Shown here: one piece after another, positions 34,524 to 42,303 of the stretch
Numbering within the stretch: position 1 is the first letter of the stretch
How the letters are laid out: the number at the start of each line of letters is the position of its first letter
From: Pseudonocardia phyllosphaerae
GTDB lineage: Bacteria; Actinomycetota; Actinomycetes; Mycobacteriales; Pseudonocardiaceae
Direction of reading: 5' to 3'
DNA length: 64,000 nucleotides
Assembly (NCBI RefSeq): GCF_046546475.1
Contig: NZ_JBKGXS010000005.1
Span: 124,001 to 188,000 of the forward strand
Notes under the pieces: generated by a model
Databases searched by the model: none
What the model was told of the DNA's origin: nothing
The model's input: the letters and a program-made list of their open reading frames with translations, nothing else
Made by a program: the position numbers and the translations under genes

Positions 34524-35396
34524 ATGGACCTCGTCGACCTCGTCGCGCGGCAGGACGGCGTCGTGGCACGGCGGCAGGCCCTCGCGTGCGGTGTCTCGAC
34601 CCGCACGATCGCCCGTCGCCGGGGCGCCGGAGGGTGGCGGGAGCTGCACCCCGGCGTCTACCTCGTCGCGGGCCACCGGCTGACCGCCGACGGCCGGGTT
34701 CGCGCGGCCGCGCTGTGGGGAGGTGACGACGCCGTGGTCAGCGGGATCGCCGCGGCGTACTGGCTGGGAATGTGGGAGCGGCCGCCGGAACGGATCGAGC
34801 TGACCCTGCCGCGCCGGACCGACCGGCCGTCTCGCAGCGGAGTGCGGGTCCGCGGCCGGGACCTGGCGCCGATCGACGTCGGCCGCCATCGCGGAGTCGC
34901 GGTCACCTCGGCGCCGCTGACGGTCCTGCAGACCGCGGCGGCGGTGCCGGGCGGTGCGACGTTCCTGGACCGTGCCCTTCAGCGGTGGGTCTCCTTCGAC
35001 GCGCTGCACCAGGCCCACTGCCGGACGCTCGGATCCTGGGGCAGCCGCCGGTCCGGGGAGCTGCTCGTCGCGGCCGCCGACCGTGCCGACTCCGCGGCGG
35101 AACGACGGCTGCTCGGCCTGCTCCGGCAGGCGGGGGTCGACGGCTGGGTCCGGGCGCTGCCGTTCGAGGAGTGGGCGGTCGACGTGGCGTTCCCGGCCGA
35201 GCGGGTCGCCGTCGAGATCGACGGCTGGGCGTGGCACGTCGACGTGGAGCGCTTCCGCAACGACCGGCGCAAGGGCAACGCGCTGGTGGCGGCCGGGTGG
35301 CGGCTGCTCCGCTTCACCTGGGACGACCTGGACCGCCGCCCGGACATGGTCGTGCGCCGCATCCGGCACGCCGTCGCTGCCGCCGAGGCCGCATGA
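34524..35396 (+). CDS. AbiEi-like HTH plus DUF559 nuclease-fold protein
   Basis: A 290-residue protein starting MDLVDLVARQDGVV (ATG 34524). The N-terminal ~50 residues resemble the winged HTH of AbiEi-type antitoxins (VARRQALACGVSTRTIARR, LHPGVYL). The C-terminus is a DUF559/Vsr-like endonuclease-fold domain: ERVAVEIDGWAWH, FRNDRRKGNALVAAGWRLLRFTWDDL. Numerous paralogues of this type are known in actinobacteria with unknown function. No toxin partner is adjacent. Its TGA stop (35394-35396) lies within the next palindromic repeat. Confidence 0.72.
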   Translation: MDLVDLVARQDGVVARRQALACGVSTRTIARRRGAGGWRELHPGVYLVAGHRLTADGRVRAAALWGGDDAVVSGIAAAYWLGMWERPPERIELTLPRRTDRPSRSGVRVRGRDLAPIDVGRHRGVAVTSAPLTVLQTAAAVPGGATFLDRALQRWVSFDALHQAHCRTLGSWGSRRSGELLVAAADRADSAAERRLLGLLRQAGVDGWVRALPFEEWAVDVAFPAERVAVEIDGWAWHVDVERFRNDRRKGNALVAAGWRLLRFTWDDLDRRPDMVVRRIRHAVAAAEAA

Positions 35397-35458
35397 TCAG
35401 CGGTTTGCCGGTGTCCGGTGCCCCATCCGGCACGGAACACCGGCAAAGCGGCGATCTT
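35393..35458. repeat. 66-bp palindromic element overlapping a stop codon (subtype 1)
   Basis: Left arm 35393-35422, loop CCATCC, right arm 35429-35458, about six mismatches. The first ATGA of the element supplies the TGA of the DUF559 gene. It sits between convergent DUF559 and uricase genes. Confidence 0.85.
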
Positions 35459-35472
35459 GGGGCGGGGAGGGG

Positions 35473-36366
35473 TCACCAACCCTGGCCGGGGTCGAACGCG
35501 GGGCCCGGGTCGGGGGTGTCGTCGCGCCGGACGGTGCCCTCGATCAGCCCGTAGGGCCGGTCGTCGGCGTGGAAGACCTCGCCGGGGTTCTTCAGCCCGA
35601 ACGGCGCGAGGTCGACCAGGAAGTGGTGCTTGTTCGGCAGTGAGAACCGGATCTCGCCGATGCCCGGCTCCGCGCCGAGCACCTGCACGCCCATCTCGTA
35701 GAGGGTCTCCTGCAACGCGCGGGAGTGGTGCCCGGCGAAGGCCGAGGTCATCGTGCCGAGCACCGCGGAGTAGGCGAGGTTCCAGTCCGCGGGCGGCTCG
35801 GCGTGCCACCACTGCGAGGTGACCTCGGTGGCCATCACGCGGTCGGTCGTCGGCGCCAGGGTGGTGTAGCGGTCGGTGTAGAAGTCGTGGAACTCCGAGT
35901 CGGTCGTCTTGAGCACGACCAGGCCCGCCACCCCGGAGACGACCCACTCGGCGTCGTCGGCGGTGCGGGTGACGGTGGTGGTGCGGACGTGGCTGCCGTC
36001 GCGGGCGAATGCGTGCGGGTGCGGCGTCTCGCCGTGCTCCAGACGCGTCCACGGATAGGTCTCGATCCGCACCCGGGCGCGTTCCACCTGCGGCACCTCG
36101 GTGAAGTGCCGGGCCAGCTCCAGGCCGAACAGCTCCGGGGTACGGACCGCGTCCCCGGCCTCCTTCGCGAAGGCGTTGATCGTGTTCTTGATGGCGTCGG
36201 TGGTCAGGACCCGGGTGTTGTCGCCGGTCAGGTGGGTGTCGGCGAACTCGCCGGACAGTGCTACCGAGACGTTGTGGTCGGCGAGCTCGTGGGTGTCGGT
36301 GTCCCGGAAGATCCGCACGACGCGGACCTCCGCCTTGCCGTACTGCGTGTGGCCGAGGACGGGCAT
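35473..36366 (-). CDS. uox: Urate oxidase (cofactor-independent uricase)
   Basis: A 297-residue uricase of two tunnelling-fold repeats. Recognisable segments: YGKAEVRVVRI with the catalytic lysine region, the VLTTDAIKNTINAFAKE helix, QTLYEMG-type QETLYEMGVQVL, IGEIRFSLPNKHHFLVDL, all standard for urate oxidase. It oxidises urate to 5-hydroxyisourate and H2O2. Third gene of uraD-uraH-uox, three bases after uraH. Confidence 0.95.
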   Translation of the reverse strand: MPVLGHTQYGKAEVRVVRIFRDTDTHELADHNVSVALSGEFADTHLTGDNTRVLTTDAIKNTINAFAKEAGDAVRTPELFGLELARHFTEVPQVERARVRIETYPWTRLEHGETPHPHAFARDGSHVRTTTVTRTADDAEWVVSGVAGLVVLKTTDSEFHDFYTDRYTTLAPTTDRVMATEVTSQWWHAEPPADWNLAYSAVLGTMTSAFAGHHSRALQETLYEMGVQVLGAEPGIGEIRFSLPNKHHFLVDLAPFGLKNPGEVFHADDRPYGLIEGTVRRDDTPDPGPAFDPGQGW

Positions 36367-36369
36367 GGG

Positions 36370-36684
36370 TCAGCTCCCGAGGTAGGTGGAGTAGGAGTAC
36401 GGCGAGAGGAGCAGCGGCACGTGGTGGTGGCGGTCGGTGCGCTGGGGGCGGAACGCGATCGACACCTCCGGGAAGAAGTCGCTCGGGGTCTCGAAGGTGA
36501 TGCGGTGCAGCACCCCGGCGGTGAGCGCGGCGGACTCCGGTGCGCGCCAGCGGCCGTCGTCGTCGGTGGTGCCGGAGGCCAGGACGGTGCTCGTGGGCCC
36601 GTCCACCCGGGTGAGGGTCACCGGGACGCCTGTGGCGGGCGCGCCTGCGGCGGCGTCGAGGACGTGGGTGGAGAAGCTGCTCAC
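36370..36684 (-). CDS. uraH: 5-hydroxyisourate hydrolase (transthyretin-like)
   Basis: A 104-residue transthyretin-related protein: STHVLDAAAGAPATGVPV at the N-terminus, GRWR and FFPEVSIAF, and HHHVPLLLSPYSYSTY near the end. It hydrolyses 5-hydroxyisourate to OHCU. The C-terminal tetrapeptide, usually YRGS, reads YLGS here, an arginine-to-leucine change at a conserved place. Starts inside the uraD stop (ATGA). Confidence 0.92.
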   Translation of the reverse strand: MSSFSTHVLDAAAGAPATGVPVTLTRVDGPTSTVLASGTTDDDGRWRAPESAALTAGVLHRITFETPSDFFPEVSIAFRPQRTDRHHHVPLLLSPYSYSTYLGS

Positions 36685-37247
36685 GGGGTCACCACCCGGC
36701 GCAGGCGCAGCGCGGTGATCTCCGCGAGCTGCCCGGCGGCCTCGGCGCGTTCGGCGGCGGGGTCGTTGCCGAGGCGGCGCTCCAGCTCGGCGAGGATCTC
36801 CTCGGCGTCGCGGCCTGCGGCGCGGATCAGGAAGACGTACCCGAACCGGTCCTCGTAGCGGGCGTTGCCGTCGGCGAGGCGGGCGGCGGTGTCGTCACCC
36901 GGGCCGGGGGAGTCCGAGCCCGGCGAGCCCTGGCCGGACGAGCCCCCGTCCACGCAGGCCTGGCCGGAGGACCGCCGCACCCCGGCCTGCTCGTCGGCGG
37001 AGAACGACGACCGCTCGGTGCGCTCCCCGATCCGCGGGTGCCCGGCCAGCGCCGCGTCGACCTCGCCGGTGTCCAGGTCGCGCACGGCCTTCTCGCCCGC
37101 GGCGACCAGGTCGTCGATGGAGCCGTAGGGTCGGCCCGCGAGGATGCGCTCGGCCCAGGCGGGGGAGGACACGCACGCCCGGAGCAGCTCGTCGAGCTCG
37201 GCGGCGGTGGCGGCGTTGAACCGGTCGAGGGGAACGGCGTCGTGCAT
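36681..37247 (-). CDS. uraD: OHCU decarboxylase with a serine/glycine-rich insertion
   Basis: A 188-residue decarboxylase converting OHCU to S-allantoin. Catalytic histidine His70 in LAGHPRIGE, the SADEQAGV motif with Glu86, and the FGYVFLIRAAGR segment are intact. Residues ~93-118 are an unusual serine/glycine/proline-rich insertion (SSGQGSPGSDSPGPG) between two helices, making it longer than most. ATG 37247; first gene of the uricase operon, with a promoter at 37305-37333 and an IclR-type operator at 37269-37283. Confidence 0.9.
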   Translation of the reverse strand: MHDAVPLDRFNAATAAELDELLRACVSSPAWAERILAGRPYGSIDDLVAAGEKAVRDLDTGEVDAALAGHPRIGERTERSSFSADEQAGVRRSSGQACVDGGSSGQGSPGSDSPGPGDDTAARLADGNARYEDRFGYVFLIRAAGRDAEEILAELERRLGNDPAAERAEAAGQLAEITALRLRRVVTP

Positions 37248-37268
37248 CGTGCCTGCTTCCTGCGCAGA

Positions 37269-37283
37269 TTCCGTATCGCGGAA
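37269..37283. promoter_or_regulatory. IclR-type operator before the uricase operon
   Basis: TTCCG-TATCG-CGGAA, perfect arms. With the predicted start near 37298 it lies at about +15 to +29, the same geometry as at the allantoin permease promoter. Another TTCCG half-site follows near 37290. Confidence 0.7.
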
Positions 37284-37304
37284 CTGTGGTTCCGCGCACA
37301 GTGC

Positions 37305-37333
37305 AGTCTTCGACGCCGCCGCCGGGGTGTCAA
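37305..37333 (-). promoter_or_regulatory. Promoter of the uricase operon
   Basis: On the minus strand TTGACA (37328-37333) is followed after 17 bases by AAGACT (37305-37310). The -35 is perfect; the -10 is weak. It lies between the permease terminator and the operator. Confidence 0.55.
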
Positions 37334-37334
37334 G

Positions 37335-37379
37335 CGCCGATGCGCCCGGCTCCGCGGGGCGGGACCGGGCGCATCGGCG
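37335..37379 (-). terminator. Perfect 15-bp hairpin after the NCS1 permease
   Basis: CGCCGATGCGCCCGG (37335-37349) pairs perfectly with 37365-37379 around 15 bases. It begins eight bases after the permease stop on the minus strand and separates that gene from the uricase operon. Confidence 0.75.
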
Positions 37380-37387
37380 AGGACGGG

Positions 37388-38866
37388 TCAGGCGGCGGCG
37401 CGTGCCCGGCTCCGGGAGAGCACCGCGTGCAGGACGAATGCGAGCACCGCACCGACGAACCAGGAGTACGCCGCGGCGTCGGCCGAGCCGAGCAGCACCA
37501 GCAGCATCGCCGCGGTGGCCCCGACGACGGTCACCGCGATCGCGACCGGGTTGTAGCCGCGGCGGTAGTGGTAGCGGCCGTCCGGGGACAGCGTGTAGAG
37601 CGCGTCGACGTCGATCCGGCGCTTGGACACCAGGTAGTAGTCGGCGATCAGCACGCCGTAGAGCGGGCCGATGAACGCGCCGAGCGTGTCGAGCGTGTAG
37701 TGGATGACCTCGGGTGAGGAGTAGAGGTTCCACGGCGTGATTAGCACCGAGGCGACCGCGGCGATCATCCCTCCGGTGCGCCAGCTGATCCTCGTGGGCG
37801 CGACGTTGGAGAAGTCGAAGGCCGGGGAGACGAAGTTGGCGACGATGTTGATGCCGATCGTCGCGATCATGAAGGTCAGTGCCCCGAGCACGACGGCGGT
37901 GGTGCTGTCCAGGTGCGCGACGGTCTCCACCGGATCGGTGATCAGTTCGCCGTAGACAGGCAGCGTCGCCGCCGAGGTGACGACGACCAGCAGCGCGAAC
38001 ACCAGGAAGTTCACCGGCAGCCCGATCAGGTTCCCGCGCCGGACGGCGGAGAAGGAGACGGCGTAGCGGGCGAAGTCGCCGTAGTTGAGCATCGGGCCGG
38101 AGAAGTAGGACACGACCAGCGCGACCGCGCCGAGCATCACCGGGACCGCGGCCCAGCCGGTCACCGAGGTGGCCGAGAGGTTCAGGTCGACGTCCCAGTT
38201 CGAGCGGTACAGCAGGTAGCCGGCCAGGGCGAACATGACGACGTAGACGGCCGGGCCGCAGAAGTCGATGAACCGCCGGATCGCCTCCATGCCGCGCCAG
38301 AACACCGCCGCCTGCAGTGCCCACATCGCCAGGAACGCGATCCAGCCGAGCCCGGACAGGCCCGCGATCCCGCTGTCCGGTGCGGCCATCGCACCCAGCG
38401 AGGGCCACAGCTTCAGCAGCACGACGACCACCGACTGCGACGCCAGGTAGGTCTGGATGCCGTACCAGGCCACCGCGATCAGCCCGCGGATGATCGCCGG
38501 GACGTTGGCACCGAGCACGCCGAACGACGCCCGGCACACCACCGGGTACGGCGTCCCGGACTCCTGGCTGGGCCGCGCGACCAGGTTGCACAACAGGTAC
38601 ACCAGCCCGATCCCGACGATCAGCGCGACGAACACCTGCCAGGCGGCCAGCCCGAGCGCGAACAGGCTGCCCGCGGTCACGTAGCCGCCGACGGAGTGCA
38701 CGTCGGACATCCAGAACGCGACGTAGTTGTAGGTGCGCCAGGTCCGGGTCCGCAGCGGGGCGAGGTCGGCGTTGGTGAGCCGGGGATCGTGCGCCGGGTT
38801 CGTCGCCGCAGCGCTCGTGCCGGGCGTGCCCGCCGCGGTCGCGGTGCCCCGCTCGTCCAGGGTCAT
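37388..38866 (-). CDS. NCS1-family permease, probable urate/purine or allantoin transporter
   Basis: A 492-residue NCS1 transporter closely similar in motifs to the 28069 gene: LTNADLAPLRTRTWRTYNYV, IAVAWYGIQTYLAS, MLNYGDFARYAVS, GPLYGVLIADYYLVSKRRID. It lies directly upstream of the uricase operon on the same strand but is separated by a strong hairpin, so it probably has its own promoter. Purine-breakdown context suggests uptake of urate, a purine base or allantoin. Confidence 0.87.
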   Translation of the reverse strand: MTLDERGTATAAGTPGTSAAATNPAHDPRLTNADLAPLRTRTWRTYNYVAFWMSDVHSVGGYVTAGSLFALGLAAWQVFVALIVGIGLVYLLCNLVARPSQESGTPYPVVCRASFGVLGANVPAIIRGLIAVAWYGIQTYLASQSVVVVLLKLWPSLGAMAAPDSGIAGLSGLGWIAFLAMWALQAAVFWRGMEAIRRFIDFCGPAVYVVMFALAGYLLYRSNWDVDLNLSATSVTGWAAVPVMLGAVALVVSYFSGPMLNYGDFARYAVSFSAVRRGNLIGLPVNFLVFALLVVVTSAATLPVYGELITDPVETVAHLDSTTAVVLGALTFMIATIGINIVANFVSPAFDFSNVAPTRISWRTGGMIAAVASVLITPWNLYSSPEVIHYTLDTLGAFIGPLYGVLIADYYLVSKRRIDVDALYTLSPDGRYHYRRGYNPVAIAVTVVGATAAMLLVLLGSADAAAYSWFVGAVLAFVLHAVLSRSRARAAA

Positions 38867-39147
38867 GCGGTGTCTCCTCGCCGAAGGTCGTGCCGGATCC
38901 GTGGCGCTCCCTCGCCCGGCCGAGCCGGACGTCGCCGACGGTGACGGTGACGCCTGGACCCCCTCGCGCGCACGCGTCCGGAGCAGACGTCATGCACTCG
39001 TCGTGAGCGGAAAGATCACCGTCACGTGCCGCCGCGAAAGTCCGCTACGTCCGGTTCGGGCGTCACCGAGACGTCACACCCGGGAAACCCATGACCGCCC
39101 ATCGCGAACGGAGCATCTGTCCTCCGGGGACACCCGAGAGGAGAACC
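38867..39147. other. Divergent promoter region between two NCS1 genes
   Basis: 281 bases between divergent starts. It holds a GlnR-like box (39073-39088), a repeated CGTCAC motif (39061-39077) and a GAGAGGAGA ribosome site for ATG 39148. No credible gene. Confidence 0.55.
39073..39088 (+). promoter_or_regulatory. GlnR-like box
   Basis: GTCAC-N6-GAAAC fits the actinobacterial GlnR half-operator (gTnAC-n6-GaAAC) exactly, with another GTCAC eleven bases upstream (39062-39066) in phase. It is 60 bases before ATG 39148, a suitable place for nitrogen-limitation control. Confidence 0.5.
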
Positions 39148-40806
39148 ATGACCCAGGAGATGGATCCCGCGATCACGCGGAGCGCGCCGGCCGCTCCGGC
39201 GGCGGGTGCGGCACGCGAGACGCTGGAGGACTACACCCTCCGGTTCGCCCCGCGCAGCTACCGGCGGTGGTCACCGGGCGTCGTCGGGGTGACGGCGCTG
39301 GGCGGCATCGCCTACCTGGCGGACTTCTCGATCGGTGCGAACATCGGGATCGCCTACGGCACCGTGAACGCCCTGTGGGGCATCGCGGTGTTCGCCCTGG
39401 TGATCATCGCGACCGGGCTGCCGGTGGCGTACTACGCCGCCCGCTACAACCTCGACCTCGACCTGATCACCCGCGGCAGCGGCTTCGGGTACTACGGCTC
39501 GATCGTCACCAACGTCATCTTCGCGACGTTCACGTTCATCTTCTTCGCGCTCGAGGGCTCGATCATGGCCCAGGGGCTCGAGCTGGGCCTCGGGCTGCCG
39601 AAGTGGCTGGGCTACATCATCTCGACGGTGGTGATCTTCCCGCTGGTCGTCTACGGGATGTCGCTGCTGTCGACCCTGCAGGTGTGGACGACGCCGTTGT
39701 GGCTGGTCCTGATGGTGCTGCCGTTCGCCTACCTGCTGATCGCGCACCCGGACTCGCTCGGCACGTTCTTCGCCTACCGGGGGGAGAAGGGCCAGGGCGC
39801 GGCGAGCGTCGGCTCGGTCATGCTGGCCGCCGGTGTCTGCCTGTCGCTGATCGCGCAGATCGCCGAACAGATCGACTACCTGCGGTTCATGCCGCCGAAG
39901 ACCCCGGACAACGCGCGCCGCTGGTGGACCGCGACGCTGCTCGCCGGGCCGGGCTGGGTGCTGTTCGGCGCCGCGAAGCAGGCCGTCGGCCTGTTCCTGG
40001 CCGTCTACCTGATCGCACACACCGCCGACGGCGCGGCTGTCGCGAACGAGCCCGTGCACCAGTTCCTGCTGATCTACCAGGACCTGATGCCTGCCTGGCT
40101 GGCCGTGACGCTGGCGGTGATCCTGGTCGTCATCAGCCAGATCAAGATCAACGTCACGAACGCCTACTCGGGTTCGCTGGCCTGGACGAACTCCTTCACC
40201 CGGGCCACCCGCAGCTACCCGGGACGGCTGGTGTTCCTGGCCGTCAACCTGGTGATCGCGCTGGTGCTGATGGAGGCGAACATGTTCGACTTCCTCAACA
40301 CCATCCTCGGTTTCTACGCCAACATGGGCATCGCCTGGATCGTGGTCGTCGCGACCGACATCGTGGTCAACAAGTACCTGCTGAAGATCTCGCCGAAGGT
40401 GCCCGAGTTCCGCCGCGGCATGCTGCACCCGGTCAACCCGGTCGGCTTCGTGTCGCTGCTCGTGGCGGGCGGGGTGTCGATCCTGGCGTTCTTCGGTGGC
40501 CTCGGCGACGGCATCCAGCCGTACTCGCCGCTGGTCGCGATCGTGCTCGGCATCGTGCTGCCGCCGGTGCTGGCGGTCGCGACGAAGGGCCGCTGGTACC
40601 TGCGCCGCACCGACGACGGCATCGACCTGCCGCGCTTCGACGAGCACGGCAACCCGTCGTCGGCGGTGCTGCCCTGCTCGGTGTGCCACCAGGAGCTGGA
40701 GCGCCCGGACATGACCGCCAGTGGCAAGGAGCCCGGCGAGTACGTGTGCTCGCTGTGCCTGAGCACGGACAAGACCGGGGAGTACGTGCTGCCCGCGCAG
40801 GCCTGA
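39148..40806 (+). CDS. NCS1-like permease with a C-terminal four-cysteine ribbon
   Basis: A 552-residue membrane protein of the purine-cytosine permease group (GIAYLADFSIGANIGIAYGT, YLRFMPPKTPDN, INVTNAYSGSLAWTNSF). ATG 39148 has a GAGGAG ribosome site. Unusually, the last ~45 residues contain CxxC pairs at Cys510/Cys513 and Cys534/Cys537 (CSVC...CSLC), a likely zinc ribbon on the cytoplasmic side. Solute unknown; its position beside urease and a GlnR-like box suggests a nitrogen compound such as a ureide, pyrimidine or urea derivative. Confidence 0.8.
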   Translation: MTQEMDPAITRSAPAAPAAGAARETLEDYTLRFAPRSYRRWSPGVVGVTALGGIAYLADFSIGANIGIAYGTVNALWGIAVFALVIIATGLPVAYYAARYNLDLDLITRGSGFGYYGSIVTNVIFATFTFIFFALEGSIMAQGLELGLGLPKWLGYIISTVVIFPLVVYGMSLLSTLQVWTTPLWLVLMVLPFAYLLIAHPDSLGTFFAYRGEKGQGAASVGSVMLAAGVCLSLIAQIAEQIDYLRFMPPKTPDNARRWWTATLLAGPGWVLFGAAKQAVGLFLAVYLIAHTADGAAVANEPVHQFLLIYQDLMPAWLAVTLAVILVVISQIKINVTNAYSGSLAWTNSFTRATRSYPGRLVFLAVNLVIALVLMEANMFDFLNTILGFYANMGIAWIVVVATDIVVNKYLLKISPKVPEFRRGMLHPVNPVGFVSLLVAGGVSILAFFGGLGDGIQPYSPLVAIVLGIVLPPVLAVATKGRWYLRRTDDGIDLPRFDEHGNPSSAVLPCSVCHQELERPDMTASGKEPGEYVCSLCLSTDKTGEYVLPAQA

Positions 40807-40822
40807 CCCGCGCAGCACTCGG

Positions 40823-41584
40823 TCAGACAGCGGCCGCCGCGGCCTCGCCGTCCAGTACGGCGAGTGCCGCGGCGAGCCGGTGTCCGGCGGTCACCGCGTC
40901 GTCGGCGACGGCGGTGGCCAGCGCACCGCGCACGGCCAGCGGGGAGACGCTCCACCAGTCACCGGCGGCGGGCTCGACCGGGCCGGTGCCTGCGGGCCCG
41001 ATCACGACCTCGGTGCCCAGCACGCGTCGTCCGGCGAGGTGGGCGGGGGAGCCGTCGAGCAGCGGGTCGCCCAGCTCCTGGGTCTGCACCAGCAGCGGGA
41101 GCCCGTCCTCGGTGACCCGGACGGTGCCGCGGTAGCGGCCGGAGGTCTCGCCGCTGCGCCCGGCGACGAGCACGTCGCGAGCCCGCAGCGACGCCGTCGG
41201 TGCGAGGTCGACGTCGAGCAGGGTCTCGTGGTCGGCGCGGGCGGTGACCACCGTCGGCTCCGGCCGGTAGGTCAGCGACCCGCCGTCGGCGACGCGGGCA
41301 CGCAGCACGGTGCGGCTCGCGCGTCCGGACCCGGCGAGCGCGACCGCCGCCGCGACCCCGGCCAGCTTCAGCGCCGCACCGGGCCCGACGGTGACCTCCA
41401 GCTCGACGTCGTCACCGATCAGCGGGGTCGACGCCGACCCGACCAGGTGCACCTGCGCGGCGCGGCTCGCGGCTCCGGCCGTCCCGCGCCGGGGGACCAG
41501 CGCCAGCGGCGCCTGCGCGCGCAGCGTCGTCACGACGCTGCGGCCGCCGCGCCGTACGACGGTCAGCGCTGCCCGGGCACGCAC
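40823..41584 (-). CDS. ureD: Urease accessory protein UreD
   Basis: A 253-residue UreD/UreH protein: LRAQAPLALVPRR, a PLIGDDVELEV strand, SLTYRPEPTV and the QELGDPLLDGS segment. It forms the UreDFG complex that loads nickel and CO2 on UreC. Last gene of the urease operon, seven bases after ureG. Sequence divergence is normal for UreD. Confidence 0.87.
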   Translation of the reverse strand: MRARAALTVVRRGGRSVVTTLRAQAPLALVPRRGTAGAASRAAQVHLVGSASTPLIGDDVELEVTVGPGAALKLAGVAAAVALAGSGRASRTVLRARVADGGSLTYRPEPTVVTARADHETLLDVDLAPTASLRARDVLVAGRSGETSGRYRGTVRVTEDGLPLLVQTQELGDPLLDGSPAHLAGRRVLGTEVVIGPAGTGPVEPAAGDWWSVSPLAVRGALATAVADDAVTAGHRLAAALAVLDGEAAAAAV

Positions 41585-41591
41585 CCGGGGC

Positions 41592-42266
41592 TCAGACCGC
41601 GGCGCGGACGGCGGCGACCTGCTCGAGCACCCAGGCGCCGACGTCGGACGCGGCCGGGTCCTCGACCAGCGACTGCTGGATCACCGGCAGCTCCCCGCGG
41701 ATCTCGGCCGCGTCCCCGGCCATCACGCCGAGGTCGGCGCCGACCAGCGGCGCCAGGTCGGTCTTGTTGATCACCAGCAGGTCGGCGGTGGTGACGCCGG
41801 GCCCGCCCTTGCGCGGCACCTTGTCCCCGCCCGCGACGTCGACGACGAAGATCTGCCGGTCGACCAGCCCGCGGGAGAACACCGCGGTGAGGTTGTCCCC
41901 GCCGGACTCGACGAGCACCAGGTCCAGGTCGCCGAACCGCTCCTCCAGCAGGTCGATCGCGTCGAGGTTGGCGGTGATGTCGTCGCGGATCGCGGTGTGC
42001 GGGCAGCAGCCGGTCTGCACCGCCTCGACCCGGTCGGCGGCGAGCACACCGGCGCGACGCAGGAAGTCGGCGTCCTCGGTGGTGTAGATGTCGTTGGTGA
42101 CCACGGCCAGCCGCAGCGTCCCGGCGAGGCTGCGGGCCAGCGCCGCGACCAGCGCGGTCTTGCCGGAGCCGACGGGCCCGCCGATCCCGATCCGCACCGC
42201 GCGCCCACCGGCCGGCGACGGGTCGTGGTGGTCGTGGTCGGTCTCGGTCGGATCGAAGCTGATCAT
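41592..42266 (-). CDS. ureG: Urease accessory GTPase UreG
   Basis: A 224-residue SIMIBI GTPase: P-loop GGPVGSGKT, VTNDIYTTEDA, the metal-binding QTGCCPHTAIRDD (Cys-Pro-His), ESGGDNL, and VINKTDLAP. It powers nickel delivery to urease. The N-terminus is histidine-rich (HDHHD). ATG 42266 follows HGHGH in frame; an earlier non-ATG start is possible, since the frame stays open across the ureF stop at 42304. Confidence 0.93.
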   Translation of the reverse strand: MISFDPTETDHDHHDPSPAGGRAVRIGIGGPVGSGKTALVAALARSLAGTLRLAVVTNDIYTTEDADFLRRAGVLAADRVEAVQTGCCPHTAIRDDITANLDAIDLLEERFGDLDLVLVESGGDNLTAVFSRGLVDRQIFVVDVAGGDKVPRKGGPGVTTADLLVINKTDLAPLVGADLGVMAGDAAEIRGELPVIQQSLVEDPAASDVGAWVLEQVAAVRAAV

Positions 42267-42303
42267 GTGGCCGTGCCCGTGACCGGCGGTCCCGGCGGCG
42301 TTC

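Noticed and set aside
34524..35396. A toxin-antitoxin module
   Set aside because: Only the AbiEi-like and DUF559 protein is present; no AbiEii-like toxin is adjacent.
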